NCBI GenBank assembly: GCA_950295325.1
Contig: OX485804.1
Location: 69,666,033 to 69,730,032 of the forward strand
DNA length: 64,000 nucleotides
Source: Polytrichum commune
Lineage: Eukaryota; Streptophyta; Polytrichopsida; Polytrichales; Polytrichaceae
Direction: 5' to 3'
Below, piece after piece: positions 11,357 to 23,034 of this stretch; the stretch's first letter is position 1, and each line of letters begins with the position of its first letter. The translations under genes and the position numbers were made by a program. Below the pieces are notes generated by a model. The model worked only from the letters and a program-made list of their open reading frames with translations. It was not told where the DNA came from and ran no database searches.

Positions 11357-11704
11357 CTCGGGGGGGGGGGGGGGGGGGGGGCTAGTGTGTTAGAAAGTTA
11401 AGGATATAGGTGCGAACAACCACTATTTTATAGGGGGGTATTACTTTCAATTTTTTTTTTCACATGCTATCATTATGTAAATTTCTACTTTGGGTTAATA
11501 GAAAATTGGCTTGCATTACTTATAATTCCAAATTCCCTATTATTCCATACCCTATAGTACTTTAAAGATGTCCAGTGCCATTTTTGATACCCTATATTAC
11601 TTTTAAGTCCAATTATAAAAAATTTCCCCCATGTTTTTAAAATACCCTATCATTTGTCCGCACATATATTGCTACTCCAACCAATGACTACCCCCCCCCC
11701 CGAG
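11357..11704. mobile_element. hAT-like MITE with homopolymer G/C ends, copy 1
   Basis: It starts CTCG followed by a run of more than 20 G and ends with a C run followed by CGAG, so the ends are inverted repeats made largely of homopolymer. The 8-bp direct repeat AATCGGCA flanks it (11349-11356 and 11705-11712). An 8-bp duplication is the hAT signature. The 348-bp non-coding interior is about 95% identical by eye to the copy at 33742-34086, which sits in a different 8-bp duplication. Confidence 0.82.
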
Positions 11705-11712
11705 AATCGGCA

Positions 11713-12700
11713 TGAGTTCTTTTGAAAAAAAACCACAACCCCTTGATAATGTCTTGATGAGTTGATCAAGTTTGAAACAACACAATCTTCCATGTGTTCA
11801 TGGATGTCCTACAATGGTTACAAAACCTAAGCAAATAATTAAGGTTATGCCTTGCGTGGTTTTAGTGCCTATGGGAGCCTTCCTAGCCCCCCCCCACGGT
11901 TACATGGGTCACAACCTTTACTACAATTGTGACCATGATTGTAACGAACGACTCGAAGAAGTTACTCACCGCTCTTACTCGGGAAGGATTGGTGCAATAT
12001 TGTGTGAACATGGGCAATAACTTCTTTGTGGAGCAGTGGGTCATGCCACTTGTTTACATCCAACTTCTTGAGGAGGCAGTCAATGCGATAGTCTAGTGCA
12101 CAACTGATTCAAAGGAGGATCGCTTGGATGCATTGTACATATACCGTGGCAAAGAGTTCTCCAACAAACTTAAGCTTCTGGAGGAGCTATCTTCTAACAA
12201 TGATGACAATGTTGCAGCCATGGCAAATAAATGTTGGATGACCTTTTCAAAGGAGAAAACCAGTGGCAATGAGAATAGCAGGAAGAAATCTTCTTGCAAA
12301 ACATTGTCAACCTAGGTTGCTGCCGTCCAAACCAAAAATGCATTTGTGCCTGCAACAAATGTAACCCACGTAAGCATTGTGCCTATGATGATGGAAACAC
12401 AAACAACAATTGTCCATGTAACACAACATATCTAAATTGTAGGCACACTGTGGTTGTCTGTGAGCTCAAGACCACCACCCCCTTAAGCATCGGTGTCCGG
12501 GGTTGGCCTAGCCGCTCGCACAGTTATGTTAATCCGTCACATTCTTCCCCAATCACATTGGTAAACACGCGATTAAATAAGGTCAATGTGCACACACTTT
12601 TTATAATGGAATCACCACACCACACTATAGCATTCACCAATGCTTATGGTGTACAACAGTATCCTGTGCCGTACACCTAACTACCCCCTATCCTACACTA
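11713..12700. other. Intergenic DNA, possible decayed element
   Basis: Frames at 12124-12315 and 12294-12680 on the plus strand overlap and contain nothing I recognise. A 9-C run (11889-11897) is present. I do not call a gene. Confidence 0.4.
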
Positions 12701-12724
12701 CCCCTACATCCATCCCCTCCTCTA

Positions 12725-12900
12725 AGAATTCTGATTTTTCCTACAGAAATGAGTCGAGCCGATCCAGCCACCTCTCGGCTAGGGCCACTTCCCACTGTAT
12801 CAGCTATCCCTTCCTCTAAGAATGTTGGTCTCCTCTACAGAACTGAGTCAAGCCGATCCAGCCACCTCTCCGCCAGGGCCACTTCCCACTGTAGCAGCCC
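12725..12900. repeat. Tandem duplication, two copies of about 95 bp
   Basis: The phrase CCGATCCAGCCACCTCTC occurs at about 12759 and again about 94 bp later. Both copies are followed by GGCCACTTCCCACTGTA and preceded by CTCTAAGAAT and a CTACAGAA motif. Confidence 0.7.
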
Positions 12901-13930
12901 TCCCTTAGGCCTACATCCACCGAATTCCTCTGCTGGGTGCAGGCACGAAGGCTGCGGCTTCCCTTCCTCTGTCTCAGTTGAGAGGTCAGTCCCTTCCCCT
13001 AGAGCCTCTTAGGACTCGTGCCTCCGCAGCCCAGGCCTCGGTACTAGATTGAGGTGGCTCCTCTCTAACCTGCAATCCTCGGCCTCCAGTTGCCTCCCAG
13101 TTCGACATTGTCAGAGTGCTCCCTTCCGAGCCAACTTCAGCCTTCTTCCTCCTTTGCACAACCTCCCCCAGGGGTAGCACCTGACTGAATCCCTGCATTC
13201 GGTGGCTGTAGAAATCCCAAAGCCAGAGTAGCTCCGCCCCGTCCGAACTATTGGTAGCAGCTCCGCTCGTTGATCCCGTTCTGCATGGCAATTGTATGCC
13301 CTCACATTCCAAGAATTTACATTTGTCGGATTCACTCCCCCTTCAGTTCGCATGATCCAGCAGGTCTCCTGAGGCGGCCTCCTTCCCACTCCTTCGGAGC
13401 CTTACACCCAATTCAGTGGGTTCGGGGATCCAGTGAGGTTGGATTCCTCATTCTTCTCCCTTCTCCACATTGGCACTCTGCCTCACCTCCTAATTCCTGC
13501 CACCGAGAGCGCCCCGGTCTGCTCCGCCATTCGGGAGTCAGGATTCACCCGAAACCCATTTCAGTCAACCCCCCCTTATGGCATTGCATTGGAGATCTCT
13601 CTTCCCCTTATGTTGCCCTGCCGCTAATTAAATCTCAGTACCTCGGTGCTTAATCGCACTTCTCCTTTTTGGGAATTCATCCCCTCATCGCCCTTGCCCT
13701 GATCCCTCACATTACACCTTCTGCCTTCTTGCGGCCCCCCAAATCTCCGAGAGCGGCAGCCCTCCACCTGTGTCTCCCTTACCCCATGTCTCTGAATCCC
13801 GAGTTCCTCTGCTGGCCGAAAACATTCCCAGTCCCGAGCACTCCTGGCCCCCTGGCTGACCGGAAATCCAGGTCTCATCCTCTCCGAGGCGTCCCCTTGT
13901 TGTCTCCCTAAACCGACTAGCCATCATCCT
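12900..13930. other. GC-rich, pyrimidine-skewed block, no gene called
   Basis: This kilobase differs sharply in base composition from its AT-rich surroundings (CT-rich on the plus strand). It has many open frames on both strands (up to 127 aa), none with a clear domain. A minus-strand frame near 13300 contains NSWNVRAYN, which faintly recalls the start of a LINE endonuclease but is too weak to call. Confidence 0.4.
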
Positions 13931-15700
13931 AAATTGAACAATTACTTCCTGCCTAAACCTTAACCACAGTACTCACTACCTACTAGCTAATCTTCATACA
14001 TCTCCCAACTATTGGTAGATTCTACTGGATTTCACGAGTTCCTGTTAACTCGTACCTAAACAAGTGCATTAACTTAATTCCACACAACACGTAAGGACAA
14101 CACTCTTTTTATGTTTAAATAAAACCATATTTAAATCCCAACTCAAGCCCTAATCTATTCTAGTTTAAAACACATGTGGGCACATGCTTTTGGGCTCACA
14201 TTGTCCAAACCTAGACAATGCCCTAGCTATGACCTACACAACCGTAAACAACATGGATGGTGCAAACTTTACTACATTTAGTTGCAATACGTCCCCACAC
14301 CACTTGGTGGAATGACAACGTCAACCACCAATTTACACAGACAAAACCTCATGATCATGATTGTGGACCATGTAACCAACTTCCGGCCTGTTACTGATGT
14401 CATGGACATTGTGTTGGAAGATGAACTTGGAGAGGGAGGTTCTTGTGGACAAGTTTCATAAAAGGTTTGCAACAACCACCACCAAGGAACATGACCAAGA
14501 ACCAGACAAAAAACAAAGAATTGTCTCAAATTGAAGTGGAGCGTGCAACTCCCCAAATTTTGTTCACAACAAAAGTTGAGTCCATGGTTATTCAACAATT
14601 CATTGTGCCGAGTTACCCGCCTCCTCTCCCAATGGTTGGCCTTGTGGAGTGTATGCATTTCATGTTTTTTTGGTTACGATTGGGAATCTAACAACCTTGT
14701 AGGATTCAACAAGATGCTTGTAGAGTAGAGGGACATGTTACCGTTCAATGACAACTACACTATGTGGTTTGATAATGAGTTTTGTGTTGCATACGGAGTT
14801 TGAATTTTCTATGACAAAGTGGGTATTCCCTCCCCTGTTTATTAGTTACAATGTTAACAATCATTTTGGATGTACATCATTGTCATTGTGGTCACAAATT
14901 TCCAAGTTGATGTCAAAATTGGACATTAATCCTACTCTTTACATTGTCAATTGTGTTAGGACATATTAACTACTGTGAATGTACCACATTCTTTCCATTA
15001 TGTTGTCATTTTTTTCTTCTTTGGTATCCCATCCCTTCATTCTTCATGGTTACAATGATTTCTACATGCGGTCAAAAATTCATGGGCTATTGTCACAATG
15101 TGAGCATGGTTACTTCTTGTTGCTCTAACCAATAAGCAATTGAGAACTATTGCAATTGGATGCAATACTCGTCATGGGTCACATTGTCAATTTTGTCAAA
15201 ATTCTTTACCTTTACAGCTGATGAATTGCTCCTCAAAGGTTTTCATTCCTTGTCCCAACCATATAATTGTAACTAGTATAGATGTGCCATATTATTCCCA
15301 TCCCTTTCATTCCTTCTTTAGTTTCCCCTTAATCATCTTGGAATGTTAGCAATGATTCGTTGCTATACAACTGTCATTGCGGTTACAATTTCATATGGTT
15401 CCAATATGAGGATGATAACTTCATGCACCTATAACCAATAAGCATTCCCATCCGCTATTTTCTTTCTTTAGTATCCCATCCCATCCTTCTCCCCCGTTGC
15501 AATGTTTTCGGTTGCATATCATTGTCATTGTGTTCACTATTCATGGACTTTGGTTGAAATGTTTGCACAATTATATAATGGTCATGTATCCATTATGCAA
15601 ATACATGCATCCAAGGTGGGGTGTGCTATTTGACTTGGATATTGGTCTTTGCAGTGCCAATTGTGTCAAAACTCCCTACCTATATAGATAATGTGTGTGA
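13931..15700. other. Intergenic DNA with degenerate repeats
   Basis: From about 14850 to 15540 phrases such as TCATTGTCATTGTGG/TTCA, TTTCTTTCTTTRGTATCCCATCC and CAATGATTTC/TTCG recur every 200-300 bp in diverged form. This suggests an old tandemly repeated non-coding unit. Short frames here are not supported as genes. Confidence 0.4.
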
Positions 15701-15749
15701 AGTGTTGAGGTGATGATGAAAGACAAAAACAAAAGAATTTGTATCAACA

Positions 15750-16380
15750 ATGTCCTCCATGAGCTCAAGTTGCTATCAAATTTGCCCTTGGTCAACAAAC
15801 TTTTATCAAAGGGGTTTAGGGTGGATTTCAACCTAATGAATGCATTGTAAGAGTACGGATGAACATGTGATTTCAACGGGATTATGTAATGGAAATTTGT
15901 ACGAAACAAAGTTTACCAAGCTGCATGGAGCGGATGCGGCCGATTTTATACAATCATGGAGGAAAAACATTGCACCTGCGCTTCGGTATTGTGGGCTTGG
16001 TCATTTGAATGGAAAGGTATTCATGCACTTTAAAATATGGTGAATTTCACGATCCTCAATATTATTTCTTGTCCTACGTTTTCATTGATTTCTGAAGCAT
16101 GTATTGGATGTAAACAATATGGGGCAGTGTATCCTTATGATAACGAAAACGTGAATAAATAATCCGTTGGATATAGCACATTCAGATGTGTTTGGTCGTG
16201 TGCGAGATGTTATATTCATAGATGATAGAACAAGCAATGATTTAGAAAATGCGGTCAAAGTGGAAGAAATGAGGTGCCCATGGTGGTCGGGGTGGATGAA
16301 TCTTCTAGACCATTTTTGTTTGATCTTGATCAAGATATTGAGGGGTGTAAGGAACATGTGGGAGATAACGTAGTTGCATT
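15750..16380 (+). mobile_element. Ty1/Copia polyprotein fragment (pre-integrase to integrase N-terminus)
   Basis: Conceptual translation, with frameshifts and stops, shows the Copia GAG-pre-integrase block: VNKLLSKGFRVDF near 15790 and GLGHLNGK near 15995. The integrase zinc-finger cysteines CIGCKQYGAV follow near 16100, then IAHSDVFG near 16175, equivalent to the LVHSDVCGP start of the integrase core. No reverse transcriptase follows and no paired LTRs are obvious. It is a dead remnant on the plus strand, related to the one at 40.2 kb. Confidence 0.65.
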
Positions 16381-16639
16381 TTAAGAACCAAGAGGAGGAC
16401 CATGAAGCAAAATGTGTTCTTCAACATCATTGCCCCAAAACAATTGTATTGATGAAACGCAATAAAATTTAGGTGTTGATGGAGAGGATCAAAGTTTAGA
16501 TGAGTGAAATTACTTCACAAGGGTGTGCCGGGTGTTTGGAGCATGGTGGATGAAGTACGAATTGTCCCAACATCGTGAAGAAAATGCCAATGTGGCATAT
16601 TTTTCTAATTCATTGAAATTGTGTAAATCAATGTCATTT

Positions 16640-16975
16640 GAAAACATGACTTTTGCAATAGAAAGACAACAATCATTATTAAATTACAATTCTTTGACTA
16701 CTCTCAAAGTGAGAGTGTTGAAGGTAGAGCATTAGGTTGCTTGTAGATGATGATTGTTAGAGGTACAAGAATGAATAATGTTTGAATAAACCCATATGGT
16801 TTGTGGGAAGTGAGAGTTGAGATGTTCCATATGCATTGTATGAACCAAAAAGGAAAATTGCCATAAAGGGCAAGGCAAGGGGTGGATGTGACCATCTCAC
16901 TTCGAGCAATGTTCATATGTCATTGTGTATGTGTATTTGCTTGTGCAATCTAATCTCTAGTTCTATTATACTTCA
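16640..16975. repeat. Dispersed repeat, copy 1 (second copy near 38850-39135)
   Basis: GAAGGTAGAGCATTAGGTTGC here matches GAAGGTAAAGCATTAGATTGC near 38890. Both copies continue through TTGTATGAACCAA, GGCAAG/GACAAAGCAAG, GACCAT, TGTGTATGTGT and CTCTAGTYCTATT. One copy follows a Copia fragment and the other precedes one, so it may be LTR-derived. Confidence 0.5.
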
Positions 16976-17760
16976 ATATATTTGGAGTGGAAGATTATCA
17001 CTCCTTGTTAGTATATCCTATCCACACTAAAACAATAAATGGCCAGTTATTCACTCATTGTTTAATCAATGTCATTTGGTATTGTAATTCAATCAATACT
17101 AACATGTGATATTACTATGGTGGGTTTATTTTTGGTTCCCGTTAACTATCTAATTAATCCAATCTAATTAACTTAGTCTAAGTAGCTCAGTCTTTGTTTA
17201 CTAGCCTCACTACTTTGAAGTTGTGATCACCTCATCTACTTATCAACTAGTTGCTTCTCGCAGCTTTGGTTTTGTGGTTAGCTCTAAGACTTTCTATTAA
17301 CTCAATTTTCAGAAATTTTCTGTCTCAAGTTTTGGAGCAACAACGTGTGTTGATTTTGGTCTAAAACAGTAGGTTCTTGATGGATTAGGAACTCTCTCAA
17401 CTCAGATCATGCCTTCTATCATCTCAGCTTAGATTGAATCTTGGTTCTCAGACAGCAAACTCTAAATTATGAGCTGAAGACGCGTGCCTAATGAGTATTG
17501 CTCCTGCGATTCAAGCTGCCTGTGATTCAACTCAACTTCTTCTATCGACTTTCAATTGTAGATGTTTCTATCTCAATTTGTGGAGGAACAACTTGTGTTG
17601 ATTCAAGAGTGAGAGATGATGTGGTTGGAGACCGTAGGTTCTTAATGAATCCAACTCTCAACTTAATTCATGACTTCTATCAACTCCACTTGGAGACAAC
17701 AAAGTTTTAGATCATGGACTGCAGATGTTAGCCTCATTGAGAACGTGCCTTTTTTTTAGA
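16976..17760. repeat. Diverged two-copy repeat in intergenic DNA
   Basis: The segment around 17310-17390 (CTCAAGTTTTGGAGCAACAA, GTGTTGATT, GTAGGTTCTTGATG) is echoed at 17570-17660 (CTCAATTTGTGGAGGAACAA, GTGTTGATT, GTAGGTTCTTAATG). No gene seen. Confidence 0.45.
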
Positions 17761-18250
17761 CAGCTTCGAAGACGGCAGCTTGTTGAAGTTCCCATTGTCC
17801 AGGCCAAGACTCTCCTTCGGTTCCCTCTCTCCTGGTTCGGTGCTGCGACTCCCCTGTTATGTTCGGTGGTGCAGAGCAGGTGTCTGGAACAACTCCAAGT
17901 GCAAACAGTGCCGATCTTTCCTCCGAACTCTTCCACAGGCTCCTCTCCTCGATCCGGGTGTGGATTCTTCGAAAAACGACTCTCCGAATTGCAAAGCGTG
18001 CAGCAGTATGCTTGTCCAAACTTTGCCAGACTCCTCCCCTCCCTCCAGGTGCAATTCTTAGAAAATGACTCTTCCGAGTGTGAGGGATGTTGAATCTTCG
18101 GTCCAAGTACACAAGTGCATAGTTTCGTGCAAGATCCTTGGCTCCACGGGACACGGTCATATAAGAGGAGCCATACAAGTCAAAACTAGGAAATCCACGG
18201 AACAACAATGCACGTGCAATGCATGATTCACTAGCACATTCCAAATAATT
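17725..18250. other. GC-rich patch with overlapping frames, no gene called
   Basis: Frames of 122 aa (plus) and 162 aa (minus) overlap here. Neither has a recognisable motif, and both are explained by raised GC content lowering stop-codon frequency. Confidence 0.35.
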
Positions 18251-19634
18251 TACTCATGAATCAAATAATACGAAGATACTATCATTCTCATAATAATATT
18301 ACACATGCACATAATAGTGTGTAAAATATATAATTATGGTAGTGTTGACAAAATATTATGAAAACAATATATTACTTATGATTTATCAATAAAAATATGT
18401 ATCATATGAATATATTGTTGTATTATAATACATATATTACAACATTATAGCTTATATTGTATACAACACACTTTATTAAAGTGAGCATAGAATTCTACAT
18501 CCTCACATACACACACACATATATATGTTTCTGGTTAAATTAAGCATGCCACTATCCTAACTTCCCTCCCCATCTAATTTCTCCTTCGAGTGAGGCAACG
18601 GTCCCGTTTTGTTTCAGAGCTTAGACATGAAACAAACCGATATTTCAGTAGATTTGGATCAAGTCCCAGTCCATACTTCCAACATGCTAAATTTTATCAT
18701 ACAATCCTACAAGTAGGATTTGTTTGCTAAGATCTTCTAGTCGAATATGCAAAGTGGATTATGATAATACGTAGTAGTTGTTTTAATCGTATTTTCAAAT
18801 TTCAACACCTATTTATATAGATTTAACATCAAAAATTAGATATTTGATTTCCCTTCACATTTTAATAGCACTAAATTTAAGAAATGATCACTAGGGATTC
18901 ACATATCTCCCACAAAATTTAGGTATATTAGAAGTGTATTGACGGATCCACCCATAATATTGAAGCAACCAAAATGTCTAGATTTTGAGAATATGTCAAG
19001 ATTTACTTAAATGCTCATAATTATGCTATGATTGAGGAGAACCAGCAGTTAGTTAGAGATGAACCGGTTGAGTTTGCGAAATAACCGGTTGAAGTTCAAT
19101 ACTTTGAGAGAATTACTAATCACTTTAGAGGAGTTTATGGAATATACCTCAAATTAATATAGAAAAACCGGAGGATGTCGACATGTGACCGATTGGACTT
19201 GCAAACACTAGGATCTCAACCAATTATGCCCAAAAATTTCTCCGATCACTGTAATTAATTATGTCATCTTCAGTATAAAAATCCAGATCCACATAATCAA
19301 CACATTTACAATAAGGATATTATTGAAAATGGTTCCCTACAAAGAGTGAGTTGTAAAGTGGTTCTTCACCATGTTACCGTATGTTTCAAAGAAAAGTTCT
19401 GAAGAGTATTGTATCTATGACTTTCTTTGTGCTCAACATGCATCAATTTTCATATATTTTCTTTATAAAAATATAAATTGGATATGTTCTGAAGTAAAAT
19501 TAAAAAAAAATAAAGATGTCCCACATGGACATTTTTTTACATGATTTTCAATGTCATTAAGCAACCCAAATTCAATGTCTCCCTCCATTAGGTTCAAATA
19601 TCATTTGGATGCAATCCTCCTCACAAAGGCCAAT
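18251..19634. other. AT-rich intergenic DNA with one dispersed repeat
   Basis: About 19040-19275 is a diverged copy of 32310-32530. They share ACCGGTTGAAGTTCAA versus ACCAGTTGAAGTTCAA, GGAGTTTATGGAATATACCT and ACTAGGATCTCAA. Nothing coding. Confidence 0.5.
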
Positions 19635-19865
19635 TAACTACATTGATTATCCCAATCAGTGCATGTTACTATTTGGAGTTACGCAATGCAATAACATAAT
19701 ACTCATATGTTCAATTTCTACTAATAAAAGTTCAATAGGATATTCAAAAAAAATTATAACTTAAATGACTTTGCTTGGTAAAAGTATTTTATTCTCAATA
19801 CATAGTTTAGCATTGCATAACTCCAAATAATAACACACACTAGTTGGGATAATTAGTGTAGTATT
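19635..19865. mobile_element. Palindromic MITE, family A, copy 5
   Basis: The ends form an imperfect inverted repeat of about 55 bp: ACATTGATTATCCCAATCAG and GTTACTATTTGGAGTTACGC at the left pair with GCATAACTCCAAATAATAAC and GGGATAATTAGTGTAG at the right. The interior AAAAGTTCAATAGGATATTC and ACTTTGCTTGGTAAAAG match copy 1. This is the best preserved copy. Confidence 0.7.
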
Positions 19866-21724
19866 TAGATAAATCCAACTTTCGGCCAATTTCGGGCTAA
19901 ATTGTCTTTGGACGCCCACTTTAATATCTTCACTAGGATGCCAAATGTTTGCACACATCATCGCCATGGTGTTTCATATGTAATCACCTATATAATGGCT
20001 ACATGACGAGTGCAAATAACAACATTTGAAGCACAAATGTTCACATTTTGAACTTTCGCTTGCTTATTTCCGAACTCACCAAAACTCCATAATTACCTTA
20101 ATATCAACTTTTTCACCAGAATAGAGAATGCCCAAGGCCACACCCCCCCTTCCAAACAAGATCCCAACATGACAAGCAATTGATATGTCATGGACTAGAG
20201 GTCATGTGGGGATAATCATTAACACAAGTCAGTCTTCATCGAGGAGGGACCCTCACATTATATGAGCCAAGGCTAATAACTGGAAATGGCTAAGCTAACT
20301 AACCCTAGTTGTGCAGAGTGGTAGGCCTTGTGGGTGAAACAGGGGACGCAAACTAGTTCTTATGACAACAACGAACCGAGTTGTGCATCCCTCGTCCTCT
20401 CATCACTCACCAACGTTTCTTGTCTTGTGTCTTGGGCCTCAATGTAGACCATATCCCACATGCACTTGACCATACGACCAATGTCCCAAGGGCAATGACA
20501 TAACCATGTTCCAAAATTCATCCTTGATACACATGATATTGCATGTAAACATTATATTTGCACGGATTTGAGTAATTTCTTTTGGATATGGGGTGTCTAT
20601 TTGCAGCATAATATCCAAATCTTATGGTTTTTCCTTACTCATATAGGTGGTTTGATAGGTTTATGTTTGGAACCCTAAATCTCCAAATTTGTTGGACATA
20701 TCATCGGATAACCATCATTTTTCCTTATTACGTACCATGGTAATATGCCTCAACCTCTTATGAGGAATCTAGGAGCAAGGTACCTTAAACCCCATTGTAG
20801 GCCTTCAAAGAGAGATTTGGAGAAGTAGACCTAAAGTGAGTTGAGGCATGGTGGTCTCAGTGGAACCACAAACAAACATGTATGATTATGCTTGTTTTAT
20901 TCAAGTAGGTTTGAGTAATAAAATGAAATGTCATTGATTATAGAGTTCATGAGGTCAATTGCAACAGAAAGTAAATCAACTTGATGATTCGATTTAATAC
21001 TGCATTCTCAATTAATGTCAAAAACTTATCTCTAATGGGGTAAAATGCATGTAAATAATAATGCATATCTCGTATATCTTGTTAATAAAATACATCTTCA
21101 TGATACTAACGCCAATAATAGTATAACATGCTTTTCTCAAGTAAATATACATAGTATATGATTGAGAATGGCTTCCCAAACTTAGGTTGCCAACTCACAC
21201 ATGACTTCATTCCTCACTCCACACACAAATGTCGCTTCAAAAAATCACTCATGGTTTATAATAAGTGGACATGCCATTTCTATTTACATGGTTGTGGAAA
21301 GTCTGGTACTTGCATGCCACTAAATGCCATAAACAAGTTTGGATTAGGTATCCTCAAAGAGATTACTGGACATAACCTATCGTTCACAAGAGTAATAGAA
21401 GTTTGGGAACTCGTCATAATGTTGTATCCATGTAGGTGCAATATCACCTATAAATGCAAGGCTTTGTCCACGAGTGAATTGGTTATGTCTAATAACCATC
21501 TCGAGAAATAAACAAAGTGAGATCCAAGTCATCCCCATCCCATCTAAATAGTTTTTGGATTTAAACGTAAAATATTTATTATGTTTTCCAAAAAATCGGC
21601 TATGATCAAATTGAAATTAATAATTTTGTTAAAAAATTCTTGTAAGGTGTTGTCGTCTAAATATAGCAATCTTGTGTGGGCCGCACTATATTGTTGCAGA
21701 GGGTAAGTCACACTAATAGTAAGC
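19866..21724. other. Intergenic DNA, no gene called
   Basis: A plus-strand 117-aa frame at 21158-21511 has several Cys/His but no pattern I recognise. It has no visible exon partners or promoter, so I leave it uncalled. Confidence 0.45.
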
Positions 21725-22860
21725 CTAAAGTATATACCATGAACAATGTAGTCCATAACCAAATAACCATTCAATGGGTGCTATCTCACGCCCCCTAATC
21801 ATAGAGATCTCCATTGTGAATTGAGGACGAAGAGGACAAAAATTATGCTCTAGGGAAGTCATCCTTTTCTCCAAGCCTAAATTGCCACGTCAAGCACTAG
21901 TCGGTCGAGAAGAAGTCTATGGGCGATGAAAGCAGCTTCTGGCTTCTGGTGAGGCCACGTTGCCTGTGCTTTCTCGACCGTCGGATTTGACCGATGTAAC
22001 CCTCCTCCCCTGATCTCCTCCGTTCCTGCCACCACTAATCCACTACGTTATGGTTAAGCTTCAATGTCCACAATAACAATATGCCAAAAATATACACCAT
22101 AAACAATGTAGTCCATAATCATTCAATGGGCGCTTATTCGTGCCCTCCAATCATGCAACTGAATATTATGCTCTTGGGAATTCATCATTTTGTGCAATCT
22201 TGGAATGCCACGTCATGCATCAAGTGATTATGGTTAAGCTGCACTGTCCACATAAATAATATGCCCAAAGTATAAACCATAAACAATTTAGTTCATAACC
22301 ATTCAATGGGCACTATCTCTTGCCCTCCGATCATAGAGATCTACATCTTAGATTAAGGACGGAGGAGGATGAAGATTAACTCATGCTCGAGGGAAGTCAT
22401 CATCTTCTCCAATCTTGGAATGCAACTGAAGATTATGCTCTTGGGAAGTCATCATTTTCTCCAATCCTGGAATGCAACTGAAGACTGCTCTTGGGAAGTC
22501 TTCATTTTCTCCAATCTTGGAATACAATTGAAGATTATGCTCTTCGGAAGTCATCATTTTCTCCAATTTTGAAATGCCACGTCATGCATCAAGTGGTTAT
22601 GGTTAAGCTATATTGTCCACATAAGTAATATGTCCAAATTACAAACCATAAGGAGTGTAGTCCATAACCATTCAATGGGCACTATCTCTTGCCCTCCGAT
22701 CATGGACATCTACTTCTTAGAATGAGGACGAAGGAAGACGAAGATTAACTTAAGCTCTAGGGAAGTCATCCTTTTCTCCAATCCTGGAATGCCACGTCAG
22801 GCATCAGTTAGTTATGGTTAAGCTTCGGTGTCCACATTGACAAGCAAAGCCACAACGACA
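21725..22860. repeat. Nested tandem repeat block upstream of the 24-28 kb gene
   Basis: Four long units begin near 21728, 22088, 22268 and 22630, each with a variant of CATAAACAATGTAGTCCATAA. Each continues through CATTCAATGGGC, CCTCCRATCAT and GGAAGTCATC to GCCACGTCA and GTTATGGTTAAGC. The first unit carries an extra ~145-bp insert with CGGTCGAGAA/TTCTCGACCG inverted ends. The third is expanded by four sub-repeats of about 60 bp (22385-22570, CTTGGGAAGTCATCATTTTC). Confidence 0.75.
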
Positions 22861-23034
22861 CGATAACAATTGTTGCGCTTGCGCCGCCGCCACATTCTTC
22901 ACGTCTGCTCATCAGTGTCACCAGCCGATCGATCGTAGAAGGTGCAATGCGGTGAACCCGAAGAAGATTGAGTGAACTCCCGCCAGGACTCTTCCGCCGT
23001 CGGATGAAAGTCCCACCGAAGGTTCATCGCACTT

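Noticed and set aside
13111-13389. NSWNVRAYN on the minus strand as the start of a LINE endonuclease
   Set aside because: Only a short resemblance, with no catalytic residues or reverse transcriptase downstream and many stops.
17725-18250. 162-aa minus-strand and 122-aa plus-strand frames
   Set aside because: Mutually overlapping, no motif, no splice partners. Explained by local GC content.
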